Made by a program: the position numbers and the translations under genes. The notes beneath the pieces were generated by a model. The model did no database searches, had not been told where the DNA came from, and saw only the letters and a list, made by a program, of their open reading frames with translations. This document shows, one piece after another, positions 17,664-25,518 of a stretch of DNA of 64,000 nucleotides; positions within the stretch are counted from its first letter, which is position 1; every line of letters starts with the position of its first letter. The stretch comes from Rhizobium sp. BK650 (GTDB lineage Bacteria; Pseudomonadota; Alphaproteobacteria; Rhizobiales; Rhizobiaceae), in NCBI RefSeq assembly GCF_014195325.1, contig NZ_JACIBK010000019.1:1-64000 (forward strand), written 5' to 3'.

Positions 17664-18985
17664 TCTGCCGCAGCCGCGTATGGATTGGCCGGGCGGGAAA
17701 GACCGAGATGCTCGCGCAGCGTCCGGCCGCGATAGGCTTGCCGGAACAGTCCGCGTTTGCGCAGGATCGGCACGACCTCGTCGACGAAGACCTCGAGCCC
17801 ATGCGGCAGCACGTCCGGCATCAGGTTGAAGCCATCCGCTGCACCGGCGACAAACCAGCGTTCGATGTCGTTGGCAACGTCCTGCGGCGTCCCGACAATG
17901 GTGCGATGGCCGGTGCCCCCGTTTAGGGCGCGGATCAGGCCACGGACGCTCAATCCCTCCCGTTTGGCGAGCGCCAGCGTGGCGCGAAAGAAAGTATGGC
18001 CGCCATCGGGCGGCAGCGGAATGTCGTCCGGCAGCGGTGCGTCAAGGTCAAGGCTCTTGGCGTCAAGCTGCAACACACCCGCAAGTCGTGAGAGACTATA
18101 TTCGAGCGGGATCAGGTCACGCAGCTCTTCCTGCCGGCGCCTGGCCTCGGTCTCGGTACTGCCGATGATCGTCGCAAGGCCGGCAAGTACGAGGATACTG
18201 TCGGCCGGCCTGCCGAAGCGGGCGGCACGCCGGCGCAGGTCGCCGGCATAATGGAGCGCCTCCTCGAACGATTGCGAGGCGGAGAAGACGACTTCGGCAT
18301 GTTCGCCCGCAAGCTCTCTTCCATCGTCCGAGCCGCCGGCCTGGACGAGAACCGGATGGCCTTGCGGCGGGCGTGGAATATTGTGCGGCCCATGCACCTG
18401 GAAATGCTTGCCGCGATGAGCGATCGCATGGACACGGGCCGGATCGACGAAACGGCCTGTCGCGGCATCGCCGATGAAGGCATCTTCCTCCCAGCTGTCC
18501 CACAGCGCCTTGACGACTGAGGCAAATTCGCCGGCTCGCTCGTAACGGCTGGAATGGGCGACAGGCTTTTCAAGGCCGAAATTGCGGCTCTGCGACAGGT
18601 CCGCGCTCGTGACGATGTTCCAGCCCACTCGGCCGCCACTTGCATGGTCAAGTGTGGCAAAGCGGCGGGCAATGTTATAGGGCTCGTTATAGGTCGTCGA
18701 CGCCGTGGCGATGAGGCCAATATGTTCAGTGTTGGCAGCGATCACAGCAAGGACGATTGTCGGTTCGAGCGACGTCAGCGGCCGGAAATCCACCCGGTCC
18801 GAGATCGCCGCCTGATCGGCGAGGAAGACGGCATCGAACGTGCCACGTTCGGCAATCGTGGCGACATTGATATAGTGATTGATATCGAAGGAAGCGCGCG
18901 GATCGCTGCCTTCCATCCGCCAAGCCGCAGGCGAGAAGCCTGAATGCAGGATATTGATGTTGAGATGAAGCTCACGCCCGCTCAT
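17660..18985 (-). CDS. DszA/NtaA/SnaA-type flavin-dependent monooxygenase
   Basis: The 441-residue LLM-family enzyme belongs to the NtaA/SnaA/DszA branch: Asn-Ile-Leu near the N-terminus, Phe-Leu-Ala-Asp around residue 55, Gly-Arg-Val-Gly-Trp-Asn-Ile-Val-Thr-Ser near residue 135, Arg-Tyr-x-Arg-Ala-x-Glu-Phe, Val-Gln-Ala-Gly-Gly-Ser near residue 215, and the Gly-Phe-Asn-Leu-Met and C-terminal Leu-Arg-Glu-His-Leu-Gly-Leu signatures. By homology it uses FMNH2 to cleave a C-S or C-N bond. ATG 18985 overlaps the stop of the DszC-like gene (ATGA), so the two are coupled, mirroring DszC and DszA acting in sequence. Confidence 0.9.
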   Translation of the reverse strand: MSGRELHLNINILHSGFSPAAWRMEGSDPRASFDINHYINVATIAERGTFDAVFLADQAAISDRVDFRPLTSLEPTIVLAVIAANTEHIGLIATASTTYNEPYNIARRFATLDHASGGRVGWNIVTSADLSQSRNFGLEKPVAHSSRYERAGEFASVVKALWDSWEEDAFIGDAATGRFVDPARVHAIAHRGKHFQVHGPHNIPRPPQGHPVLVQAGGSDDGRELAGEHAEVVFSASQSFEEALHYAGDLRRRAARFGRPADSILVLAGLATIIGSTETEARRRQEELRDLIPLEYSLSRLAGVLQLDAKSLDLDAPLPDDIPLPPDGGHTFFRATLALAKREGLSVRGLIRALNGGTGHRTIVGTPQDVANDIERWFVAGAADGFNLMPDVLPHGLEVFVDEVVPILRKRGLFRQAYRGRTLREHLGLSRPANPYAAAAE

Positions 18986-20214
18986 TGGAATACCCCCGGT
19001 TCGGGATAGTCTCCAGTCAGGAACCACGTCCCGACATTGCGTGTCTTGTATTCGGCCGGATTGTGCAGCGTGTGGATGCGGACATTGCGCCAAAACCGGT
19101 CGAAACCATAGGCGCGCACCGCTGAACGCGCGCCCATTACCTCGAAGATCTCACTGGTCACGTCCAGCGCCACCTTGCCGGCAAGCACGTTGGCGCAAGC
19201 AACGGCAATCGCCGCCTGGCCGCGTTCTTCCGCCGTCAGCGCTTCGCCTTTGGCGTAGGCGGCGTCGATCGCGTGCGCTGCACGGTCGGCAAGCGCGGTC
19301 GCAGCCTGCACTCTGGTCCAGAGCTCGCCATATTGCCGCTTGATCCAAGGATCGTCGACGTGCCGTTCGACGCCGGAATAGATCCAGGGCCGTGATTTCG
19401 TGACCGTATAGTCGCGGGCTGCGGCAAGCGCACCCTGGGCGCTGCCGACAAAGACGTTGAGGAGCACGCTCTGCTGCTGCTGGGGTGCCAGAAGCGCGAT
19501 CGGATCGCGCGGCCGCTCCGCCAGGATCTCGTCGTTGTCGATCCTGACGTCCTTGTAGAAAACCCGACCGCTGCCGGTCTGGCGCTGGCCGATGCCGTCC
19601 CAATCGTCGGCGATGGTGATCCCCTCGCGATCGGCAGGGATATAGGCAAAGCTGCGCTGGTTGGTCTCCTCGTCCTCCCACGCGACCATCAGATAGTCTG
19701 CCACATGCGAGCCCGAGGCGAAGGGCCGAAAGCCGTTGAGGACGACGCCGCCGGCGGTTTTGCGGCCGAACAGGCTCTTTGAGAAACTGTTGGTGGTATT
19801 GCCCCAGAACCAGCGGGCATCTGCCGAGCGGCGCAGAATGTCGTGCGAGCGCTGATCACCTGCCGTTGCAGCGTTCATGAGCGGGCTGAAATGGTAGCCG
19901 TAGAGGTGGCCGAGCGAACCGTCGACCTTGGCAAGTTCGCGCACGATCTTCAGCGCCGTTGAATAGGGTTGACCTTCGCCACCGAATGCCTTCGGGATCA
20001 AGAGATTGACGAGGCCGCTCTCCTTCAAAAGCCTGATCTGTTCGGACGGCCGGCCGCCGAGCTGGTCGCGTTCGACAGCATCGCGAGCAAAGATCTGCGA
20101 GAGTTCGGCTGCCCTGGCGAGATAAGGATTATTGCCGTCCGCCTCGAAAAGCGCAGGCGAGTTTGCCGTCGGCTCCGATTGACCCGTCTTCAACGCTCCA
20201 GGCGTTATCGTCAT
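18982..20214 (-). CDS. DszC/SfnB-type acyl-CoA-dehydrogenase-like flavin monooxygenase
   Basis: The 410-residue protein has the acyl-CoA dehydrogenase fold with the oxygenase-branch motif Asp-Asp-Trp-Asp-Gly-Ile-Gly-Gln-Arg-Gln-Thr-Gly-Ser-Gly near residue 200, Phe-Ala-Ser-Gly-Ser-His for the flavin site, and a C-terminal Phe-Trp-Arg-Asn-Val-Arg-Ile-His-Thr-Leu-His-Asn-Pro stretch. This matches DszC-type sulfide/sulfoxide oxygenases better than fatty-acid dehydrogenases. It is coupled to the DszA-like gene downstream and follows the DUF3088 gene by 12 bases. Confidence 0.9.
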   Translation of the reverse strand: MTITPGALKTGQSEPTANSPALFEADGNNPYLARAAELSQIFARDAVERDQLGGRPSEQIRLLKESGLVNLLIPKAFGGEGQPYSTALKIVRELAKVDGSLGHLYGYHFSPLMNAATAGDQRSHDILRRSADARWFWGNTTNSFSKSLFGRKTAGGVVLNGFRPFASGSHVADYLMVAWEDEETNQRSFAYIPADREGITIADDWDGIGQRQTGSGRVFYKDVRIDNDEILAERPRDPIALLAPQQQQSVLLNVFVGSAQGALAAARDYTVTKSRPWIYSGVERHVDDPWIKRQYGELWTRVQAATALADRAAHAIDAAYAKGEALTAEERGQAAIAVACANVLAGKVALDVTSEIFEVMGARSAVRAYGFDRFWRNVRIHTLHNPAEYKTRNVGTWFLTGDYPEPGVFQ

Positions 20215-20226
20215 GGCACCTTTCCT

Positions 20227-20568
20227 TCAGTTGTGAAGCCGCGGGAAGCCATGGCGCTCGGCAAGCAGTTCGAGGATGCGATCGGTTTTGTTGACAAAAC
20301 GCACGCCATTCCAGTGCTCGGCATCGTCAGGTGCGTCCTTGCCGAGCACAAGCACCGGCAATGACTGGTGCTCTTCGCCGACGGCTGTGATCACGCTTGT
20401 TCGCGGTCGCGGAAAGGCAACCCTCTCAACCTCGATTTTGCGCGCAAGATTCGGGAAGGAGGCCAGGAGCCCTTCGATGGCATTGCAATAGGGGCAGACG
20501 AAGCTGGCGCCCGGTTTCTTGGGATCGGAAAAACCCGGTTGGATAAGGTAAAGCTTGTCGTGGCTCAT
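20227..20568 (-). CDS. DUF3088 small thioredoxin-fold-like protein with CPYC motif
   Basis: This 113-residue protein has a Cys-Pro-Tyr-Cys motif near residue 25, the active-site form used by glutaredoxins, and matches the pattern I recall for DUF3088 (Pro-Gly-Phe near residue 12, Arg-Pro-Arg, Leu-Pro-Val-Leu-Val-Leu). Its function is not established. It lies 10 bases after the broken DszA-like gene and 12 before an intact DszC-like gene, so it belongs to the operon. A redox role with the flavin oxygenases or in sulfur handling is possible but unproven. Confidence 0.78.
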   Translation of the reverse strand: MSHDKLYLIQPGFSDPKKPGASFVCPYCNAIEGLLASFPNLARKIEVERVAFPRPRTSVITAVGEEHQSLPVLVLGKDAPDDAEHWNGVRFVNKTDRILELLAERHGFPRLHN

Positions 20569-20578
20569 CTGTTTTTCC

Positions 20579-21940
20579 TTATTCTGCCGCCGCGGCGTTG
20601 CCGGGATCTGTAAAGCGGTTTGCCGGGCGCGTGAGGCCTAGGTTTTCGCGGAGCGTCGCGCCTTCGTATTCCGTTCGGAAGAGGCCACGGCGGCGCAGTT
20701 CCGGAACGACGTGCTCGATGAAGTCGGCAAGCCCGCCGGGCATCAAGGGCGCCATGACGTTGAAGCCGTCGGCACCGTAATTTTCGAAACGCTCCTCGAG
20801 CACATCGGCGATCTGAGCCGGCGTGCCGACTACCTGCCAATGGCCGCGCGCACCGGCGATACGAAGATAGAGCTGGCGGATCGAGAGGTTCTCGCGTCGC
20901 GCAAGTTCGAGGACCAAAGCCTGGCGGCTCTTGCCGGCATTAGTCGCCGGCGGGTTGTCAGGCACCGGCCCGTCGAGTGGGTAGGCTGAAAGGTCGACGC
21001 CGGAGAGCTGGGAGATCAGGTTCAAGCCGACCTCGGGCTGGATGAGCGCCTGCAGAGATTCGAATTTTTCCTGTGCTTCGGATTCGGTTTTCCCGACAAC
21101 CGGGAAGATGCCGGGGAGGATCTTCAGATCGTCATGCGAGCGGCCGAACTTGGCGAGCCGGCCTTTGACGCGTCGGCATAAAAGGCAACCGCCTCCTCAA
21201 GGGTGATCTGGGCGGCGAATATGGCGTCTGCAGTGCGCGCCGCAAGCTCCTTTCCGGGCTCGGACGCACCCGCCTGCACCACAACGGGCCGGCCTTGCGG
21301 TGAGCGCGGGATGTTAAGAGGACCACGCACCTTGAAGTGCTTGCCGCTGTGATCGAGCCGGTGAAGCTTGCGAGGATCGAAATAGCGCCCCCGACTGCCT
21401 GTCACGGATAAAGGTATCGTCCTCAAAGCTGTCCCAGAGGCCGAGCACGACATCTGCGAATTCTTCGGCACGCTCGTAGCGGTCGGCATGTAGGATCTGT
21501 TCATCATGGCCGAAATTATAGGCGGCGTCGGGATCGGAAGAGGTAACGAGGTTCCAGCCCGCCCGCCCCCCGCTCAACCGGTCGAGCGAGGCGAACTGCC
21601 GGGCAAGGTTAAAAGGATCGGAAAAGCTCGTCGAGGCGGTGGCGATCAGGCCGATATTGCGCGTGACTGACGAAAGTGCGGAAAGCAAAGTGATCGGCTC
21701 GAAGGGGTAGATGCCGCTATGGGCCTTGCGGCTTGCCGCTTCCACGTCCTTCAACCGGGCCGCCACGCCATCGGCAAAGAAGATCGCATCGAACTTCGCA
21801 GCTTCCGCAAGACGGGCGAGTTCAAGATAGTTTTCGAAATCGACCCCCACCGAAGCCTGGGGATGGCGCCAGGCGGCAACATGGTGGCCGGTGAAGAGCA
21901 GGAAGGCGCCGAGCTTGATCTGGTCCTTGCGTCTTGCCAT
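20579..21940 (-). pseudogene. DszA/NtaA-type monooxygenase, broken by two single-base frameshifts
   Basis: The reading begins at 21940 as a clear paralogue of the protein at 17660 (Phe-Phe-Ala-Asp, Gly-Arg-Ala-Gly-Trp-Asn-Leu-Val-Thr-Ser). At the G5 run on the minus strand (21388-21392) an extra G shifts the frame; the homologous Arg-Tyr-Phe-Asp-Pro and Val-Gln-Ala-Gly stretch continues in the next frame. Near 21168-21175 a missing base returns it to the original frame (Gly-Arg-Leu-Ala-Lys-Phe-Gly-Arg), which runs to the stop at 20579 with the normal family C-terminus. Apart from the two indels the 1.36-kb gene looks complete. Either recent inactivation or sequencing error fits. Confidence 0.85.
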
Positions 21941-21951
21941 CGGATGTCCTT

Positions 21952-23131
21952 TCAGCGGTACATGGCCGGTACAGGGAATTCGCCGGTCAATACAAAGGCG
22001 CCGACCGTGCGCTTCTTGTATTCGGCGGGATTGTGGAGCGTGTGGGTGCGGACATTGCGCCAGAAGCGGTCGAAGCCGTAGGCCTGCGTGGCGGAACGCG
22101 CGCCCATGACCTCGAAGACTTCACTTGAAACTGCAAGGCCAACCCTCGCCGGCATAAAGATTGGCCGTGGCGATATCGATGGCGGCGGCGCCGCGATCTG
22201 CGTGGCTTAAGGACGGCCCGTGCGCATAGGCGACGTCGAGGCTTTGGGCAGCCTTATCGGCAAGCTCCGCTGCGGCAAGAGTGCGGATATAAAGCTCGCC
22301 ATATTGGCGTTTGATCCAGGGATCATCGATATGACGTTCCACACCCGAATAGATCCACGGTCGTGACGAGCTCACCGTATAGTCGCGGCCTTCTTCCAGA
22401 ATGCCCTGGGCACTGCCAACGAACACGTTGAGAAGGACGCTCTGCTGAAGAAGCGAGATAAGGGAGGCATAAGGCGTCAGAGGCACCGAAGGCGCGCTAA
22501 TCACCTCGTCGTCGTCGATCTGGAGGTCGCGGAAATGGACCGTCCCGCTGCCGGTCTGCCGCTGCCCAATCCCATCCCAGTCGTCGGCGATCTCGATCCC
22601 TTGGCGATCGGCAGGGACTGCCGCAGTCTGGCGTTCACCAGCTGAGTTTTCCCACGATATTTGGATATAATCGGCGATATGCGAGCCCGACGAAAAGGGC
22701 CGGCTTCCGTTGATCGTCCAGCCGCCCCTGGTCTTTTCACCCGTCGAGGTCTTCGACATGGCATTGCCGGAATTGCTCCACATCCAATTGCCCGCCGCCG
22801 ACCCGCTCAGCCACCTGTCCTTTTGAGCGTTCGAACCGCGAAAGACGATGAGGTTGAGCGGCAGGTGGTGATAACCGAAGAGATGCGCAAGCGACCCGTC
22901 CGTTTTGGCGAACTCTCGCACGATGCGAAGGATCGTCACCCAGGAAGCTCCCTGTCCTCCGTAGGTTTTGGCGATCTGAGCCGCGGGCAGGCCACTCTCC
23001 TTTAAAAGCCTGATCTGTTCGAGCGGCCTTCCTCCCTGCTTGTCCCGTTCGACCGCGTCCTGTTGGAATGCCTTTGCGAGCGCGGCGGCTTTTGCTAAGA
23101 GCGGATCACCACCGTCAAATTTGAACGACAT
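21952..23131 (-). pseudogene. DszC/SfnB-type flavoprotein, broken by one frameshift near its C-terminus
   Basis: From ATG 23131, with GGAGG close upstream, a DszC-like protein runs for over 325 codons and keeps the Asp-Asp-Trp-Asp-Gly-Ile-Gly-Gln-Arg motif. Near 22145-22150 one extra base moves it out of frame after Leu-Tyr-Ala-Gly. The expected continuation (Val-Gly-Leu-Ala-Val-Ser-Ser-Glu, matching Val-Ala-Leu-Asp-Val-Thr-Ser-Glu of the paralogue at 18982) follows in the next frame to the stop at 21952. It is the first gene of the second leftward operon, 11 bases before the broken DszA-like gene, so both members of this module carry lesions. Confidence 0.85.
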
Positions 23132-23801
23132 ATCGCCTCCGCGCAGCATCCGCCAGGGATCCTGGCAACCATCTATGACGCCAAGGGTCGGTCGATGGTC
23201 AGGGTAAGTCCAGGCATATGAATTTCAGTCTCCGAAAAGAATTTCTTTCAGGTGATATGGGCGCCGGGGCCGAGATCCTGGTTCAAGTCCGGTCGAGATG
23301 CCTGGTCATGCTGCAACGGGGCGCTGATACCGACCGGTCTGGCGGTGTTAGGACAACGCCAAGGATATTGTCGTTACGCTATAAAGGCGCACACTCGCTT
23401 CAGGGCCCGCCGATTAGCGACGCCGGGACATGCAGGCGGTTTTCCACGTATGACGATTGCCGCTTCGTTCCGCCAGAACGACGGGGCTGAAGGCGGTAGC
23501 GACATGGGTAAGCCTGACCAGGCGCTTTCAGCGGATTGTCGATTGCTGCCAGACTGCGGACGCCATTGAGATGAGCGATCGAGCGGAGGGATCCGACCCC
23601 GGTCTTCGATGTTTCCGTGATCGGATGTCGATTGAAAAGAGCTGCCTCAACGCGATGGGGCCGACAGCACCTGGCGAAGCTGGAGATGTCAGCAGGCTGG
23701 AACTTTGACGCCGTATGAAAGTTCGGACCGCTGCCATCGTAGGGAGCGGCGGGTGAGCAGCCATCACTGCAGAAGATAAGGACAGGAGGGCGGTTACGAC
23801 C
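23132..23801. other. 670-base intergenic region
   Basis: No gene is supported here. Long open frames on the minus strand have no start site or family features. Near 23801 there is the leader of the HD-domain gene, with GGAGGG about ten bases before its ATG and a weak EcfG-like match listed separately. Confidence 0.5.
23699..23723 (+). promoter_or_regulatory. Weak EcfG-type promoter match (GGAAC-N16-AGTT)
   Basis: GGAAC at 23699-23703 and AGTT at 23720-23723 are 16 bases apart, 78 bases before the HD-domain gene. The -10 differs from SGTT by one base, so this is a weak call. Confidence 0.3.
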
Positions 23802-24221
23802 ATGCAGCATCTCGATCATGCAATCCAGATCGCTCTCGAGGCGCATGAGGGTCAGACAGACAAGGTCGGTCGGCCTTACTTTGAGCACTGTCAGAGGGTC
23901 GCACTTCTCGTTTCCGGTGACGAGGCGAGAACGATCGCCTATCTCCATGATATCGTAGAGAAGGGGAAGGGATGGACGCTCGACCGGCTGAAGGAAGAAG
24001 GGTTTCCGCCGTCGGTCGTCTCTGCCGTGGACGCTTTGACCCGCCGGTCGGCGGAGTCGGATGAAGAGCTTGTCAGGCGCGCGGCGTCCAATGCCATGGC
24101 CTTTCTCGTTAAACAAGCCGACCTGGAGGACAATCTGTGGCAGGCTGATCAAACCGGGGGCAACACGGAAAAGTATCGGCGTAGCCTTGACGCGTTGCGC
24201 GAGCGCAAGAACGAACGCTGA
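23802..24221 (+). CDS. HD-domain phosphohydrolase (RelA/SpoT-hydrolase-like, small)
   Basis: The 139-residue protein consists of a single HD fold: an N-terminal His-Glu-Gly-Gln segment, His-Cys-Gln-Arg-Val near residue 30, the metal-binding Leu-His-Asp pair near residue 50 and a downstream Ala-Asp-Leu-Glu-Asp-Asn. This resembles stand-alone SpoT-type hydrolases (MESH1/small HD proteins). It could hydrolyse (p)ppGpp or another nucleotide, but metal ligands beyond the HD pair cannot be assigned securely. It stands alone between two non-coding stretches. Confidence 0.82.
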   Translation: MQHLDHAIQIALEAHEGQTDKVGRPYFEHCQRVALLVSGDEARTIAYLHDIVEKGKGWTLDRLKEEGFPPSVVSAVDALTRRSAESDEELVRRAASNAMAFLVKQADLEDNLWQADQTGGNTEKYRRSLDALRERKNER

Positions 24222-24585
24222 GTGCTTGGCCCTGCAAAAGCCACTGCCTTGATCGATGTTTTTTTGGATATCCGAGGAAGAGCTACGACCATTGAGGCGC
24301 CAACGGTGCGCGATCACAGACGGATTGCCGGTAAGTCCGGCCGCTCTTCGACGCGCGATCAACGCGCATCCATTAAGGAGCGAACGTCGCCGAAGGTTGC
24401 TTCGAAGTCTCCGATCATCGCAATGGCGAGGACGACCTCGATGCGCTTGAGGACGCGTCGGCGACAGCGACGGTGGCGACATGCTTCTTATTCTTCCGGG
24501 CCTCCGCGACAGGCGTCACCCGAGTATTTCGGTCTTTCCGTGTCCAGTCGGCCTAGCTCAAGCGCCGACTGGAAAAGTTAGGCGC
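24222..24585. other. 364-base intergenic region
   Basis: I see no gene, RNA or repeat here that I can support. The open frames lack ribosome-binding sites and family features. Confidence 0.4.
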
Positions 24586-24960
24586 CTAGATGAACGGATA
24601 GGGTCTGTAGTCGGTGTCATAGCCGAAATATCTGGGCCCGACGAGCGCGATCCCGGCTGGTGTCTGCCATTGCGGATTGCATGGAAAGGCAAGCGCGACA
24701 AGCCGCAGGCCGTAGCGCAGGGAATCCGCGGTGACCGGGGCGCCGGATTCAGCTTCGAGCAACGTGATGAGGTCCGGAGTCGTGCAGATAATGTCGCCGT
24801 CCCGCTCGGCCATCAAAAACTCGTTCTGGAAATCCACGCCAAGATAAGCTGCGATTTCGATGAGGGCCGCAGTTTTCCCCATGCCGGCAGGCGCATCGAG
24901 AACGACGATTGGTTCTTTGCGCGCCAGAAGGTTATCAAGAATTCGAGGTCGGTGGACCAA
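24586..24960 (-). pseudogene. P-loop ATPase fragment, possible remnant of a LuxR/MalT-type regulator
   Basis: A 124-codon frame opens with TTG at 24960 immediately after an in-frame TAG. It carries a Walker A motif (Ala-Gly-Met-Gly-Lys-Thr) near residue 28, preceded by Ile-Val-Val-Leu-Asp-Ala-Pro, as in the ATPase domain of MalT/LuxR-type activators. The remainder has no Walker B or helix-turn-helix that I recognise and ends at 24586. It is too short for a whole regulator and lacks a good start, so a remnant is more likely than a functional gene. A small unknown P-loop protein is the alternative. Confidence 0.45.
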
Positions 24961-25518
24961 CTAACTTCACTCGATTTGTGTGCTAGAAATCACTCCATAT
25001 CGCGGCCTCGCTTCTCGGGATAGCGGGAATAAGCGCGAATTCGATTATGTCTCCCCATGCCCACCGCGTTGCGCGAGAAATAGACGCCGTGCCTTCATCG
25101 GCTCTTTGAACAGAAGGTCACGATCAAAGACGTCGCATTTTCTGCCCGAACGCGACGATATCCAGCCGCGGCGCGAAATGCTCGACAGCTGCCAAGCCAT
25201 ATCGCCAGCCGATTTCTCCGCGCCGCAATGGAATTCTGCAAGAGTGACACTGGGTAGGTAGTCTGCTCAGCGAGCGCATTCAATTTTTCTCGAGGTTCAA
25301 GCCTTGACTTGTTCACGCTCATTTACCCGTGACCATGCCTTTTCGCTGGTGACGCTGGTGATGCTGGTCCCGGCCGGTCTTGGCATGATTTGCGTAATTT
25401 GTGCTCTCCACGGCAGGCGATGATGTTCCGGCAGAATTTGTCCAATGCGGCGGCCAGTCGCACCGTGGCAATTTGAAGGCACCGCTCTAGATCTTCGTCA
25501 TCGTTGAAGGGAAATTCC
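24961..25518. other. 558-base leader region of the histidine-kinase operon
   Basis: No gene is supported. The last part is the leader of the large kinase gene, with AAGGGAA about seven bases before its ATG. A 67-codon minus-strand frame at 25323-25526 has no ribosome-binding site and is not called. Confidence 0.4.

Noticed and set aside
23270..23310. T-loop-like sequence (GGTTCAAGTCC) suggesting a tRNA or tRNA fragment
   Set aside because: The arm pairs only four bases and no acceptor, D or anticodon stem can be built around it.
23400..24482. 360-codon minus-strand frame over the HD-domain gene
   Set aside because: The plus-strand HD gene has clear family motifs and a ribosome-binding site; the antisense product has none.
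25376..25396. Possible sigma-54 promoter before the giant kinase (TGGC and TTGC boxes)
   Set aside because: The GG and GC doublets are 8 bases apart instead of 10.
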